NCBI RefSeq assembly: GCF_014837105.1
Contig: NZ_JACSPO010000001.1
Coordinates: forward strand, 346,276-410,275
Reading direction: 5' to 3'
DNA: 64,000 nucleotides
From: Oceanitalea stevensii
GTDB lineage: Bacteria; Actinomycetota; Actinomycetes; Actinomycetales; Actinomycetaceae
Below the pieces are notes generated by a model. That model did no database searches and had not been told where the DNA came from. It saw only the letters and a list, made by a program, of their open reading frames with translations. Positions within the stretch are counted from its first letter, which is position 1. Every line of letters starts with the position of its first letter. This document shows positions 45,726 to 54,978 of the stretch, in pieces. The translations under genes were made by a program, and so were the position numbers.

Positions 45726-47366
45726 ATGACCCAGCGACCCGTTCCGGGCGACCACCTGCGCGACTACTCACCGCGCCCACGCGGCGGCGACGACGAGGGC
45801 GGCCGCTCGCCGGGTGAGCGCGCCGAGCCGCTCAGGCGCACCACCTGGCGCAACCGGCTCCTCGGCCTGGCGGCCGGGCTCGGCGGTGGCCTCCTCGTCT
45901 TCCTCCTGCTCCCCGACGACCTCGCCGTCTCCGCCCGGGTCACCGCCGCCACCGCCGTCCTCATGGGCCTGTGGTGGATGACCGAGGCGATCCCGATCCC
46001 GGCGACTGCGCTCGTCCCGCTCGTCGTCTTCCCCATCTTCAACGAGACGACGGCGGAGGACGGGACCACCAGTCCGGTCACCGTCGACCAGGTGGGCGCC
46101 TCCTACGGCAACAACATCATCTTCCTCTTCATGGGTGGCTTCCTCCTCGCCCTGGCGATGCAGCGGTGGAACCTGCACCGGCGTATCGCCCTGGTCACCG
46201 TGCGGGCGATGGGGACGAGCCCGTCGATGGTTGTGGCCGGCTTCATGGTCGCGACCGCGTTCCTGTCCATGTGGGTGTCCAACACGGCGACCGCCGTCAT
46301 GATGCTGCCGATCGGCGTCTCGGTGCTGCTGCTCGTGGCCAACCTCAAGGACGCCCCGACCGGCGCGCCGGGTGCTGCCGGTGGGACGGACCTGCAGTCC
46401 GAGGAGGTCAAGGAGCACGTCGTCGAGTCGACCTTCGGGACGGCGCTCATGCTCGGTATCGCCTACGCCGCCTCGATCGGCTCGCTCTCCACCATCATCG
46501 GCACGCCGCCCAACACGCTGCTGGTCGGCTACCTCGCGGACAACCACGACATCCAGATCGGCTTCGGGCAGTGGATGCTGGTCGGGCTGCCGCTCGCGGT
46601 CGTCTTCCTCGCGATCTGCTGGTTCGTCCTCACCAAGGTGCTCTTCAAGCCGGAGATCACCGAGATCCCCGGCGGCCGCGACCTCATGAACGAGGAGCTG
46701 GCCAAGCTCGGGCCGATGTCCAGCGGTGAGAAGCGGGTCCTCGCGCTGTTCGTCCTGGCGGCAGTGTCGTGGGTGGCGATCCCGCTCATCTTCGACGAGC
46801 CCTTCATCTCCGACGCCGGCATCGCGATGGTCGTCGGGCTGCTCCTGTTCCTGTGCCCCTCCGGCAGCGGCCGCGGCGTGCGCCTCCTCGACTGGGAGAG
46901 CGCGGTCAAGCTGCCCTGGGGCGTGCTGCTCCTCTTCGGCGGCGGTCTGGCGCTGTCCTCGCAGTTCGGCTCGAGCGGGCTGACCGCCTGGATCGGTGAG
47001 CAGGCGGAGGCCCTGGGGGGTGCGCCGGTCATCCTCGTGGTGGTCGTGCTTGTCACGCTCGTCATCTTCCTCACCGAGCTCACCTCGAACACGGCGACGG
47101 CGGCGACCTTCCTGCCCGTGGTGGGCGGCCTGGCGATCGGCATCGACATGCCGGTCCTGCTCGCCACGATCCCGGTCGCCATCGCCGCGACCTGCGCGTT
47201 CATGCTGCCGGTCGCCACCCCGCCCAACGCGATCGCCTACGGCTCGGGCTACGTGACCATCCCGCAGATGATGAAGGGTGGCATCTGGCTCAACCTCATC
47301 GGCATCGTCCTCATCACGGTCACCGCGATGACCCTCGCCGTGTGGGTGTTCGGGATCGTGTACTGA
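45726..47366 (+). CDS. DASS/SLC13-family Na+-coupled dicarboxylate or sulfate transporter
   Basis: Membrane transporter of 546 residues with a hydrophilic N-terminus. The two SNT motifs of DASS proteins are intact (SNTATAVMMLP and SNTATAATFLPV), as are the paired substrate loops GTPPNTLL and ATPPNAIAY, and TEAIPIPATALVPLVVFP near the N-terminus. It imports C4-dicarboxylates, citrate or sulfate/phosphate with sodium; which one is not visible. AAGGGGG lies upstream of ATG 45726. A GTGTG-GCGCAG-CACAC repeat at 45691-45706 may be its operator. Confidence 0.92.
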   Translation: MTQRPVPGDHLRDYSPRPRGGDDEGGRSPGERAEPLRRTTWRNRLLGLAAGLGGGLLVFLLLPDDLAVSARVTAATAVLMGLWWMTEAIPIPATALVPLVVFPIFNETTAEDGTTSPVTVDQVGASYGNNIIFLFMGGFLLALAMQRWNLHRRIALVTVRAMGTSPSMVVAGFMVATAFLSMWVSNTATAVMMLPIGVSVLLLVANLKDAPTGAPGAAGGTDLQSEEVKEHVVESTFGTALMLGIAYAASIGSLSTIIGTPPNTLLVGYLADNHDIQIGFGQWMLVGLPLAVVFLAICWFVLTKVLFKPEITEIPGGRDLMNEELAKLGPMSSGEKRVLALFVLAAVSWVAIPLIFDEPFISDAGIAMVVGLLLFLCPSGSGRGVRLLDWESAVKLPWGVLLLFGGGLALSSQFGSSGLTAWIGEQAEALGGAPVILVVVVLVTLVIFLTELTSNTATAATFLPVVGGLAIGIDMPVLLATIPVAIAATCAFMLPVATPPNAIAYGSGYVTIPQMMKGGIWLNLIGIVLITVTAMTLAVWVFGIVY

Positions 47367-47374
47367 GACGCAGG

Positions 47375-47408
47375 AGGCCCCGGCCCTGTCGCGACAGGGC
47401 CGGGGCCT
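47375..47408. terminator. Perfect 17-bp bidirectional terminator
   Basis: AGGCCCCGGCCCTGTCG (47375-47391) is followed at once by its exact reverse complement (47392-47408), giving a perfect 34-nt palindrome between the convergent DASS and esterase genes. The next bases TCGT give only a weak T-run. Confidence 0.85.
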
Positions 47409-47423
47409 TCGTGCCGGACCGGC

Positions 47424-50201
47424 TCAGCGGGTGCTGCGCCGGCGGACGCCGAGAGTGACGGCGCCACCGGTGAGGAGCAGGAGAAGCGCGGCCAGGACCG
47501 GCGCGGCCGGCACGCCGGTCGTCGGGAGGCGGCCGCCGGGGCCGGCGGGCGCCTCGTCCTCCTCGCCGGAGTCCGGAGCGGGGCTCTCGCCGCCCGTACT
47601 GCCGTCGGTCGGCTCCTCGGTGGGCACCTCGCCGTCGTCGTCGCCCGGGCGCACCTGGGCGAGCAGCCACTGGAGCGTGGTGCTGTCCTCGTACGTCGGT
47701 GCCGAGGCGAGGTGGTAGTCGGGCAGCGAGAACGCCTCGTCGCCGTACTCGGTCCACAGCGCCAGCTCGGCGATGCGCTCCTCGCTGAGACCGCGGTCGC
47801 GGTAGGCCGCGACGAGGGCCTCGTACGCCCCCTCGGCGTTCTCGACCGGCAGCAGGTGGTCGCTCGTGCCGTGCGTGATCCACATCGGCACCTCGGCCGC
47901 GGCGATGAGGGCGTACTCGTCCTCGTCCGCCGCGAACCCGCCGGTGAGCAGCCCGCCCGCGAAGAGCTCGGGCCGCGTGGAGAACATCTCCCACATGAGC
48001 TGGGAGCCGTAGGACACCGACGTCGCGTACACCCGGCGCTCGTCGACCGAGAAGCGTGCGGTGAAGTCCTCGAGCAGCTGGAGCACCTGCGCTGCCTCGA
48101 GCTCCTTGCCCACGCGCGCGTTCTGCGGGGCGAGGACGATGACGTCCTCGTCGGTGCCGGTCCACTCCTCCTGGAACCACGCCGTCGCCGGCATGTCCGC
48201 GACGAGCTGGACCCGCTCGTTCTGCCCGTCGAAGCCCATCCCGTGCCCGGAGAGGGCGACGACGAGCGGGTACTCCCGCGCCGGGTCGTAGTCGTCGGGC
48301 AGGCGGTAGTCGTAACGGACGGTGAGGTCGTCACCCTCCACGCCGTCGACGTCGGACTCGAACGTCGCGTGGACGAACTGGTCGACCTCGCGGTCGATCG
48401 CGGGCTCCGTCAGCGGCCACGCCGTGCCGGCGTCGCCGCGGGAGATGACGGCGCCGCTCGGGGCGCGCACGTCGCCCTCCTGGACCACCTCGGTGGGCTG
48501 GTCCGGGTTGATCCTCACCGAGCACAGGAAGGTCGGGCACAGGGAGACCATGACGGTCCAGCCGCCGTTCGGGTCGTCCTCGAGGTCGAGGACGACGTAC
48601 CGGCCGGCGGCCTCGGGCCGGTCGTCGTCGAGGAGCCGGGCCGGGTCGTCGGTCGTGTAGACGTCGGCGACGTCCCGCTCGACGAGGTTCTCCAGCTCCT
48701 CCAGGCCCGTGAAGCGGAAGTTGTACGACGTGTCCCGGACGGTGAAGTCCGCGGGGCTCAGCCCGGTGGGGTCGACGACGTCGGCGTACTCGAGCACGAC
48801 GCCGGTCACCTGCTGCCCGAAGGAGGACACCTCGGTGACCGGGGTGATGCTCTCGATCCGGTTGGGGGAGCGGTCCTGCGCGAGTACCCACTGGAGGATC
48901 GAGCTGTCGCTGTAGGTCGGGCCGGTGGCCGCGTGGTAGTCGGGGTAGGTGAACGCGTCGTCGCCGTACTCGGTGAAGCGCACCAGCTCGGCGGCGTCGC
49001 TCGCCCGCGCGTCCGTGTACGCCGCACGGAGCAGCTCCGCGGAGGTCTGGCCGAAGGTCGGGGGCAGGACCGGGTCGCTGGTGGCGTGGGTGATCCACAC
49101 GGGCGTCTGCGCGGTGGCGATGGACGCGGCCTGCTCCTCGCTCACCGGGAAGCCGGAGACGATGAGCGCCGCGTCGAAGAGCTCGGGCTGGTCGGCCATG
49201 AGGTTCCACGCGATGGTCGAGCCCCACGAGAACGTCGTGACGTAGGTGCGGTCCTCGTCGACGCTGTACTCGTCGGTGAACTGCTCGAGGAGCGCGCGGA
49301 CCGAGGTCCACTCCACCTCGTCGTCGCCGCGGACATTCTGCGGCGCCAGGACGATGACGTCCTCCTCGCTGCCGGTCCATCCGGGCTGCGCCCAGGAGGT
49401 GGCCATGATGTCGACGGCGACGTTGACCCCGAGGTTCTCCCCGTCGAAGCCGGAGCCCCAGCCGTGGAGGACGACGACGAACGGGTAGGAGCGTGCCGGG
49501 TCGTAGTCGGCCGGCAGGCGGTAGGAGTACGGCAGGTCCGCCCCGGGGAAGGGCATGACGTCGGAACGGAACTCGTCGGCGACGAGGTCGAGCGGCTCCT
49601 CGGTCATCGGCAGCGCGTCGTCGGACCCCGCGGCGAGCAGCGGCGCGGGCGCGCCGCCGGCCGCGTAGCCGTGGACGTCCCCGAGCTGGACGAGCTGGGT
49701 GGGCAGCGACTCCCGCAGCTTTTCCGAGCACAGGAAGCCCTCGCACATGGAGCGGACGACCGTGTTGCCGCCGCGATCGGTGGGGTCGAGCTCGACGACG
49801 ACGTAGGCCCCGCGGGTCGACGACCCGTCGGCCCGGAGGGCGGGCTCGTCGCTCGTGTAGACGGCGGTGACGGTGCGCGGCTCGAGCGCGTCGAGGTGGG
49901 CGGGGTCGTGGGCACGGAAGTTGTACGGGCTGTCCAGGACCGAGAAGTCGTCCGTCGAGAGGTCCGTGGGGTCGACGTCGGCGCCGTACTCGACGGCGAC
50001 GGCGACGACCTTCTGCCCGAAGGTGAGGACCTGGGTGATGGGCGTGATGCTGACGATGCCCTCGTCCGGGGGCGGGGCGGTGGCGGCCGCTGCCGGGCCG
50101 GCAGCGGCGAGTCCGCCGAGGGCCAGGACCAGCGGCACGGCGAGCGCGCGGAGCAAGCGCCGGGCGCGGCGACGGGGTGGGTGGGGTGTCGTTGTCGGCA
50201 T
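47424..50201 (-). CDS. Wall-anchored protein with two tandem esterase (CE1/PHB-depolymerase-like) domains
   Basis: Secreted protein of 925 residues. Signal peptide ends near AAAA (about 40). Two similar ~400-residue repeats follow (from about 48 and 455), each beginning with an Ig-like SITPxTxxxSFGQxV domain and continuing with an alpha/beta-hydrolase: nucleophile motifs TFSWGST and SVSYGSQ, Asp in HATSDPVLP / HGTSDHLLP, and His in PDYHAATGPTY / PDYHLASAPTY. The stalk (Glu/Pro-rich) and LPTTG sorting signal with RRR tail end the protein. Homologous enzymes are acetyl-xylan/feruloyl esterases or polyester depolymerases. A LacI operator lies 32-49 bp upstream, placing it in the sucrose-phosphorylase regulon. 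Confidence 0.9.
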   Translation of the reverse strand: MPTTTPHPPRRRARRLLRALAVPLVLALGGLAAAGPAAAATAPPPDEGIVSITPITQVLTFGQKVVAVAVEYGADVDPTDLSTDDFSVLDSPYNFRAHDPAHLDALEPRTVTAVYTSDEPALRADGSSTRGAYVVVELDPTDRGGNTVVRSMCEGFLCSEKLRESLPTQLVQLGDVHGYAAGGAPAPLLAAGSDDALPMTEEPLDLVADEFRSDVMPFPGADLPYSYRLPADYDPARSYPFVVVLHGWGSGFDGENLGVNVAVDIMATSWAQPGWTGSEEDVIVLAPQNVRGDDEVEWTSVRALLEQFTDEYSVDEDRTYVTTFSWGSTIAWNLMADQPELFDAALIVSGFPVSEEQAASIATAQTPVWITHATSDPVLPPTFGQTSAELLRAAYTDARASDAAELVRFTEYGDDAFTYPDYHAATGPTYSDSSILQWVLAQDRSPNRIESITPVTEVSSFGQQVTGVVLEYADVVDPTGLSPADFTVRDTSYNFRFTGLEELENLVERDVADVYTTDDPARLLDDDRPEAAGRYVVLDLEDDPNGGWTVMVSLCPTFLCSVRINPDQPTEVVQEGDVRAPSGAVISRGDAGTAWPLTEPAIDREVDQFVHATFESDVDGVEGDDLTVRYDYRLPDDYDPAREYPLVVALSGHGMGFDGQNERVQLVADMPATAWFQEEWTGTDEDVIVLAPQNARVGKELEAAQVLQLLEDFTARFSVDERRVYATSVSYGSQLMWEMFSTRPELFAGGLLTGGFAADEDEYALIAAAEVPMWITHGTSDHLLPVENAEGAYEALVAAYRDRGLSEERIAELALWTEYGDEAFSLPDYHLASAPTYEDSTTLQWLLAQVRPGDDDGEVPTEEPTDGSTGGESPAPDSGEEDEAPAGPGGRLPTTGVPAAPVLAALLLLLTGGAVTLGVRRRSTR

Positions 50202-50232
50202 GGGTCTCCTTCGACCGGCTCGGATGAGCGCG

Positions 50233-50250
50233 TGCTAAAACGATGTAGCA
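50233..50250. promoter_or_regulatory. LacI-type operator upstream of the tandem esterase
   Basis: TGCTAAAACGATGTAGCA is an inverted repeat with the central CG typical of LacI-family operators. Its inner 16 nt (GCTAAAACGATGTAGC) match 13 of 16 positions of GCTAACTCGATTTAGC at 51744-51759, so the same repressor (50593-51654) probably binds both. Confidence 0.75.
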
Positions 50251-50356
50251 GGAGGCTACGGGTGGGCTCCTCCAAGGTCAACGGCGTCCGCGCCGTGGAC
50301 GTGGCTGGTGCCAGGTGAGCCGCCGCCGACTGCGCCGAGGACTCGGCCGACGCGCC

Positions 50357-50525
50357 CGCGTCCCCGCCGACAGTCGACTTGTTCCAGCGGCCGCACCGAC
50401 GACGTCAGCTGTCGGGGGGAGGGCGCTTAGTGCCAAGGTCGAGTGTCGCCCGCGTCCTCCCGCCGATAATCGGCTTGTTCCAGCGGCCGTACCGACGACG
50501 TCAGCTGTCGGGGGAGGGCGCTCAG
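50357..50525. repeat. Direct repeat of about 75 bp, two copies
   Basis: Copies at 50357-50430 and 50451-50525 share a core GTCGACTTGTTCCAGCGG / ATCGGCTTGTTCCAGCGG, the same GACGACGTCAGCTGTCGGGGG and an end GGGCGCTNAG, roughly 88 percent alike by eye. Further GTCTGCTGTCGGCGG fragments follow at about 50527 and 50568. The 391-bp gap 50202-50592 holds otherwise only the LacI box. These look like extragenic repetitive elements, not a CRISPR. Confidence 0.75.
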
Positions 50526-50592
50526 AACAGGTCTGCTGTCGGCGGTGGGTGGGGGCGTTGGGAACTAGTCTGCTGTCGGCGGGAGCCGGGGG

Positions 50593-51654
50593 CTAGGTGG
50601 TGGGGCGGGGGGCGAGGGAGCCGCGGGTGCGCAGGGGCATGTCGACGGTGTGGACGCCTCGTGAGAGCGGGTGGCGCTCGCTGTCCTGCAGGGCCGCGAC
50701 GAGCATGTCGACCGCCATGCTGCCCAGCGTGCGGTGCGGGATCGCGAAGGTCGTGAGGGCGGGCCGGAGCCAGCCGGCGAGGGGGGCGTCGTCGAAGGAG
50801 ATGATCGAGGCGTCCTCGGGGACCCGCAGACCCGCCTCCTGCAGGGCCTGGTAGGCACCGAAGGCGAGCCGGTCGTTGAAGCAGATGAGGGCCTCGGGCA
50901 CGGTGCCGTGCTCGAGCAGGTCGTGGACCGCCTCCCAGCCGTGGGCGGGGTTCCATGAGCGGTAGGGGTACCCGGAGGCCGGCGTGACACCTGCCTCGGC
51001 GAGCACCTCGAGCATCCCGGTGAGGCGGAGGTGGCCGGCCTCCGAGGCCGCCGGCGCGTCCGCGAGCCCGGGCCCGGCACCGATGAGGTGGATGTCGCGG
51101 TGCCCTGCCGTGAGCAGCTGCTCCGCCGCCGCGCGGCCTGCCGCGTGCTCGTCCGGGATGATCGAGGTGAGCTGCCTGCCCTCCGGCGGCAGCGCGTTGA
51201 GCAGGACCGTCGGGAGGGTGTCCAGCTCCTCGGGCAGGGCGTCGCGCTGCCGGGTGAACATCGAGGCGAGGATGAGGCCGTCGACGCGGTGGTCGAGCAT
51301 GGCCTCGACGGCTTGCCGCTCCTGCGCGGCACCGCCGCCGGTCTCGCTCATGAAGAGCATGAAGCCGCTGTCGCGCGCGGCGGCCAGGGCGCCGCGGATC
51401 ATGCCGCCGGCGAGCTGGGAGGAGGCGACCGTGTCCGACACGAAGCCGATGGTGTTCGTCGACCCCTTGCGCAGCCCCACCGAGATCGTGTTCCGGCGGT
51501 AGCCCAGCGTCTCGGCGGCTGCGCGTACCCGCTCGTGAACGGCGTCGGAGATCCGTAGCTCGCGCCCGCGGCCGCTGAGGACGAGGGAGGCGGTCGACGA
51601 CGACACGCCCGCGTGCCGTGCGACGTCCGCCAGCGTGACGCGCTTGCTCGTCAT
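50593..51654 (-). CDS. LacI-family repressor of the sucrose/esterase regulon
   Basis: Repressor of 353 residues. The N-terminal HTH reads VTLADVARHAGVSSSTASLVLSG with the hinge RRNTISVGLRKGSTNTIGF. A sugar-binding core follows, ending with DMPLRTRGSLAPRPTT. It lies between the tandem-esterase gene and the divergent importer operon and is probably autoregulated through the box at 51744-51759. The inducer is likely sucrose or a breakdown product (inference from the operon). Confidence 0.92.
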   Translation of the reverse strand: MTSKRVTLADVARHAGVSSSTASLVLSGRGRELRISDAVHERVRAAAETLGYRRNTISVGLRKGSTNTIGFVSDTVASSQLAGGMIRGALAAARDSGFMLFMSETGGGAAQERQAVEAMLDHRVDGLILASMFTRQRDALPEELDTLPTVLLNALPPEGRQLTSIIPDEHAAGRAAAEQLLTAGHRDIHLIGAGPGLADAPAASEAGHLRLTGMLEVLAEAGVTPASGYPYRSWNPAHGWEAVHDLLEHGTVPEALICFNDRLAFGAYQALQEAGLRVPEDASIISFDDAPLAGWLRPALTTFAIPHRTLGSMAVDMLVAALQDSERHPLSRGVHTVDMPLRTRGSLAPRPTT

Positions 51655-51743
51655 GGTCCTCCTCTCGGCGCCTCACGGTAACGGTTCGGTGACTGCACGG
51701 GGGCCACCTTGACACACGTCACACCGAATGGTCATATGTGGCT

Positions 51744-51759
51744 GCTAACTCGATTTAGC
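51744..51759. promoter_or_regulatory. LacI-type operator between the repressor and importer genes
   Basis: GCTAACTCGATTTAGC is an inverted repeat with central CG, 45 bp before the importer GTG and 90 bp before the repressor start, suitable to control both. It matches the box at 50233-50250 in 13 of 16 positions. Confidence 0.8.
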
Positions 51760-51804
51760 CAGCACGTCCCCCGCGTGCTTTGCCCCTCTGAAAGGGAGAT
51801 AACG

Positions 51805-53190
51805 GTGTCTCACACCCCCTCATCCTCACGGCGCTGGTCGCGCTCCACCGTGACCGCGCTCGGCCTCACCGGCGTGCTCGCCCTGGCCGCGTGCTCGGCC
51901 CCGGGCGCGAGCCCGGACGACGAGCCCACCGCCTCCGCCGGCGCGACGGACACCGCCACGGACTCGGGCGAGGCGCCCGGCTGCGGCACCGACGCCGTCG
52001 TCGTCGACGCCTACGTCGAGACGGGGTTCCCGCTCTTCCGCGAGCTGGCGGACGAGTTCACGGCGCAGTTCCCCCACGTCACCTTCGACATTCGTGAGGA
52101 CCAGTTCGCGGTCCTCACGCAGAACGCCCCCCGCGTCCTGGCGGACGACCCGCCGGACCTCATGCGCCTGCCGCAGATGAGCGAGCTCGCCTCCGACGGA
52201 CTTCTCCTCAACCTCGACTCCTACGCCGAGGCCTACGGCTGGGACGAGTGGCCCTCCTCCCAGCTCGAGCAGATGCGGGTGGACGACGAGGGTCGTCGCG
52301 GCTCCGGCCCGCTCTACGCCATGGGCATGAACTTCTCGATGACCGGCGTCTTCTACAACAAGGCGCTCGCCGAGGAGATCGGGATGACCGAGCCCCCGGC
52401 CACCCTCGAGGAGCTCGACGGCTACATGCAGGCGGCCGTCGACGCGGGGATCGTCCCGAGCGCCCAGTTCAACGGTGGCGCCACCGGCGGCCTCGCGTTC
52501 CCGCTCCAGATGCTCATGGCCTCCTACGGCGAGCCCTCCGAGGTCAACGCCTGGGTCTACCAGCAGGAGGGCGCGACCATCGACACGCCCACCAACCTCC
52601 AGGCCGTCGAGCACCTCGAGCGCTGGATCGACGCCGGCTACTTCGCCGACGACATCAACTCCCTCGACTACTCCCAGTCGATGTCGCGCTTCCTCGAGGG
52701 CGACAACCTCTTCTTCTTCAACGGCGACTGGGAGTCGGGCACCTTCGACTCGCAGATCCCCGGCGAGATCGGCTTCTTCCTCATGCCCCCCGTCGAGGAG
52801 GGCGGGTCCGTCGGTGCGATGTCCGCTCCGCTGACCTACGGCATCGGCGCCGGCGCCGAGAACGCCGACTGCGCGGCAGACTTCCTCAACTGGATCGCGA
52901 CCGACGAGGCCGCCCGCACGATCGCCGTCGAGGTCGGTGGGTCCCACCCGATGGGCCCGGTCGACGCGTTCATGCCCGAGATCGACGAGAACTCGGTGAC
53001 CGCCCAGACCCTCGCCGCCGGCGTCACCATCGGTGAGGACAACGGCTCGATGGACTTCATCGCCAACGCCACCGGCGGCATCTACGCCAAGGGCTGGACG
53101 CCGAACCTCCAGAAGCTCGTTGCCGGCCAGATCGAGGCCGCCGACCTGCTGCCGGTCGTCCAGGCGGAGTACGAGAACGAGATCGGCTGA
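51805..53190 (+). CDS. Carbohydrate ABC transporter substrate-binding lipoprotein
   Basis: Extracellular receptor of 461 residues, lipobox LALAACSAPG (Cys near residue 30) and a low-complexity linker. Family 1 binding-protein fold: ELADEFTAQFPHVTFDI, MGMNFSMTGVFYNKALAEEIGM, FFFNGDWESGTFDSQIPGE and the C-terminal GGIYAKGWTPNLQKLVAGQ. AAGGGAG precedes GTG 51805. It leads an operon with two permeases, an esterase and a sucrose phosphorylase, so its ligand is probably sucrose-like or an acylated sugar (inference). No ATPase gene is present in the operon; a shared MsiK-type ATPase is usual in actinobacteria. Confidence 0.92.
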   Translation: MSHTPSSSRRWSRSTVTALGLTGVLALAACSAPGASPDDEPTASAGATDTATDSGEAPGCGTDAVVVDAYVETGFPLFRELADEFTAQFPHVTFDIREDQFAVLTQNAPRVLADDPPDLMRLPQMSELASDGLLLNLDSYAEAYGWDEWPSSQLEQMRVDDEGRRGSGPLYAMGMNFSMTGVFYNKALAEEIGMTEPPATLEELDGYMQAAVDAGIVPSAQFNGGATGGLAFPLQMLMASYGEPSEVNAWVYQQEGATIDTPTNLQAVEHLERWIDAGYFADDINSLDYSQSMSRFLEGDNLFFFNGDWESGTFDSQIPGEIGFFLMPPVEEGGSVGAMSAPLTYGIGAGAENADCAADFLNWIATDEAARTIAVEVGGSHPMGPVDAFMPEIDENSVTAQTLAAGVTIGEDNGSMDFIANATGGIYAKGWTPNLQKLVAGQIEAADLLPVVQAEYENEIG

Positions 53191-53194
53191 CCCG

Positions 53195-54157
53195 ATGTCC
53201 GACCTGACCATCTCCCGGCTCACGCCGGAGGCGGACGCGCGGTCGGAGCTCCCGCCCGCGCGTCCGGGTCGGCGAGGGGGATGGGCGCGCCGCCGTCGCT
53301 CGGCGGCGGCGCTCGCCCTCGTCCTGCCGGCCGCCTTCTTCTACGTCGTCTTCGTCCTGCGCCCCATTCTCTTCACCGTCCAGTACTCGCTGTACGAGTG
53401 GAACGGCGTCACCGAGGCGACGTGGGTGGGCACGGAGAACTACGCCCGCCTCCTCTCCGACCCGGAGATGTTCGGGCCGATCCTCAACGCCCTCCAGCTG
53501 ATCATCTACTTCAGCTTCGTCCCCGTCAGCCTCGGGCTCGTCGCCGCCGCGATCATCCGCAAGTTCGCCACCAGCCGCCTCGCGGTCATCGGGCGCACCG
53601 TGCTGTTCCTGCCGCAGGTCATCCCGCTCGTCGCGGCGGGCATCATGTGGACCTGGATCATGGCGACCGACGGGGTCCTCAACCAGTTCCTGCGCCTCGT
53701 CGGACTCGGCTCGGTCACCCGCGCCTGGCTCGGGGACTTCGACACCGCACTGCCCGGCGTCGGCGTCATCGGCGCCTGGGTGTCGCTCGGCCTGTGCCTC
53801 GTCCTCCTCCTCGCCGGCATGTCGAAGATCGACCCGGCGCTCTACGAGGCCGCCCGGCTCGACGGTGCCGGACCGATCCGCGAGTTCTGGTCGGTCACCC
53901 TGCCGAGCCTGCGCCAGGAACTGGCCGTGTGCCTCACCGTCACGGTGATCTCGGCCCTCGCCAGCTTCGACATCATCTACATCTCCACCCAGGGCGGCCC
54001 CGGCAACAGCACCCTCGTGCCGGGCCTGGAGATCTACCACCTCGCGTTCTTCCAGCGTGAGGTCGGCCAGGCCTCCGCCCTCGCCGTCGCCCTCATGGTG
54101 CTCGTCCTCATCGTCGTCATCCCGCTTCAGCGGCTCATCCGAGGCAGGGAGCAGTGA
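53195..54157 (+). CDS. Carbohydrate ABC transporter permease 1 (MalF-like)
   Basis: Permease of 320 residues with six main helices and a cytoplasmic N-terminus. The EAA loop is visible as YEAARLDGAGPIREFWSVTLPSLR, which docks with the ATPase. The final helices include IIYISTQGGPGNSTLVPGLEIY, a MalF/UgpA-type ending. Its GTG-start neighbour overlaps by 4 bp, so both are translated together. Confidence 0.93.
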   Translation: MSDLTISRLTPEADARSELPPARPGRRGGWARRRRSAAALALVLPAAFFYVVFVLRPILFTVQYSLYEWNGVTEATWVGTENYARLLSDPEMFGPILNALQLIIYFSFVPVSLGLVAAAIIRKFATSRLAVIGRTVLFLPQVIPLVAAGIMWTWIMATDGVLNQFLRLVGLGSVTRAWLGDFDTALPGVGVIGAWVSLGLCLVLLLAGMSKIDPALYEAARLDGAGPIREFWSVTLPSLRQELAVCLTVTVISALASFDIIYISTQGGPGNSTLVPGLEIYHLAFFQREVGQASALAVALMVLVLIVVIPLQRLIRGREQ

Positions 54158-54978
54158 AGACCTCCGCAAGCGAGCTCTGGCTCGGCCGGCTCGTCCTGGT
54201 GATCCTCATGGTGATCACCCTCGTCCCCTTCGTCACGCTCTTCGTCACGGCCCTCCACCCGACCGGGACCTACCCGGCCGGCCTGTCGTGGCCCGAGGAG
54301 CCGCAGTGGGGCAACTTCCTCAGCGCCTTCCAGGCCGCGAACATGCAGAAGCTGCTCCTCTCGAGCGTCCTCATCGAGCTCGGGGTCGTGCCGCTCGCGC
54401 TGCTCATCAGCACACTCGCCGGCTTCGCCCTCGGCCACCTGCGCCCGCCGGGCAGCCGGTGGATCTTCCTCGTGTTCATCCTCGGCCTCACGCTGCCCTT
54501 CGAGGGCATCATCGTGCCGCTCTACTACCAGATGCGTGACGTCGGGCTGCTCAACACCCGGTGGGCCATCATCCTGCCGCTGCTGGGCCTGTTCATGCCC
54601 TTCGCCGTCATGTGGATGCGCGCGCACTTCGTCAACATGCCCGAGGACATCTCCGAGGCGGCCCGCATCGACGGCGCCAACAACCTCCAGCTGTTCAGCC
54701 GGATCCACATCCCGCTGTCCATGCCGGCGCTCTCCTCGCTGGCGATCCTCATGTTCCTGTGGACGTGGAACCAGTTCCTCCTGGCCGTGGTCCTCGTCGA
54801 CGACCCAACCAAGCGGACGATGGCGGGCGCGCTCGGCGCCTTCCAGGGGCAGTGGGGCACCGACATCCCGCTCCTGTGCGCCGGCTCGCTGCTCATCCTC
54901 ACGCCCACGCTGCTCGTCTTCCTCATCTTCCAGCGGCACTTCGTCGCCGCCCTCCTCCAGGGGGCGGTGAAGGGATGA
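54154..54978 (+). CDS. Carbohydrate ABC transporter permease 2 (MalG-like)
   Basis: Permease of 274 residues with six helices. The EAA loop reads EAARIDGANNLQLFSRIHIPLSMPALSSLAILMF. Starts with GTG overlapping the previous stop and is followed by an ATGA overlap to the esterase gene. Forms the channel together with the MalF-like partner. Confidence 0.93.
   Translation: MKTSASELWLGRLVLVILMVITLVPFVTLFVTALHPTGTYPAGLSWPEEPQWGNFLSAFQAANMQKLLLSSVLIELGVVPLALLISTLAGFALGHLRPPGSRWIFLVFILGLTLPFEGIIVPLYYQMRDVGLLNTRWAIILPLLGLFMPFAVMWMRAHFVNMPEDISEAARIDGANNLQLFSRIHIPLSMPALSSLAILMFLWTWNQFLLAVVLVDDPTKRTMAGALGAFQGQWGTDIPLLCAGSLLILTPTLLVFLIFQRHFVAALLQGAVKG

Noticed and set aside
47712..50318. 868-codon plus-strand open frame opposite the tandem esterase
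   Set aside because: Antisense shadow of a secreted protein with signal peptide, catalytic residues and LPTTG; also runs through the LacI operator.
50357..50525. CRISPR array
   Set aside because: Only two long diverged copies with one 20-bp spacer-like gap, no cas genes; same reasoning for the two copies at 59405-59520.
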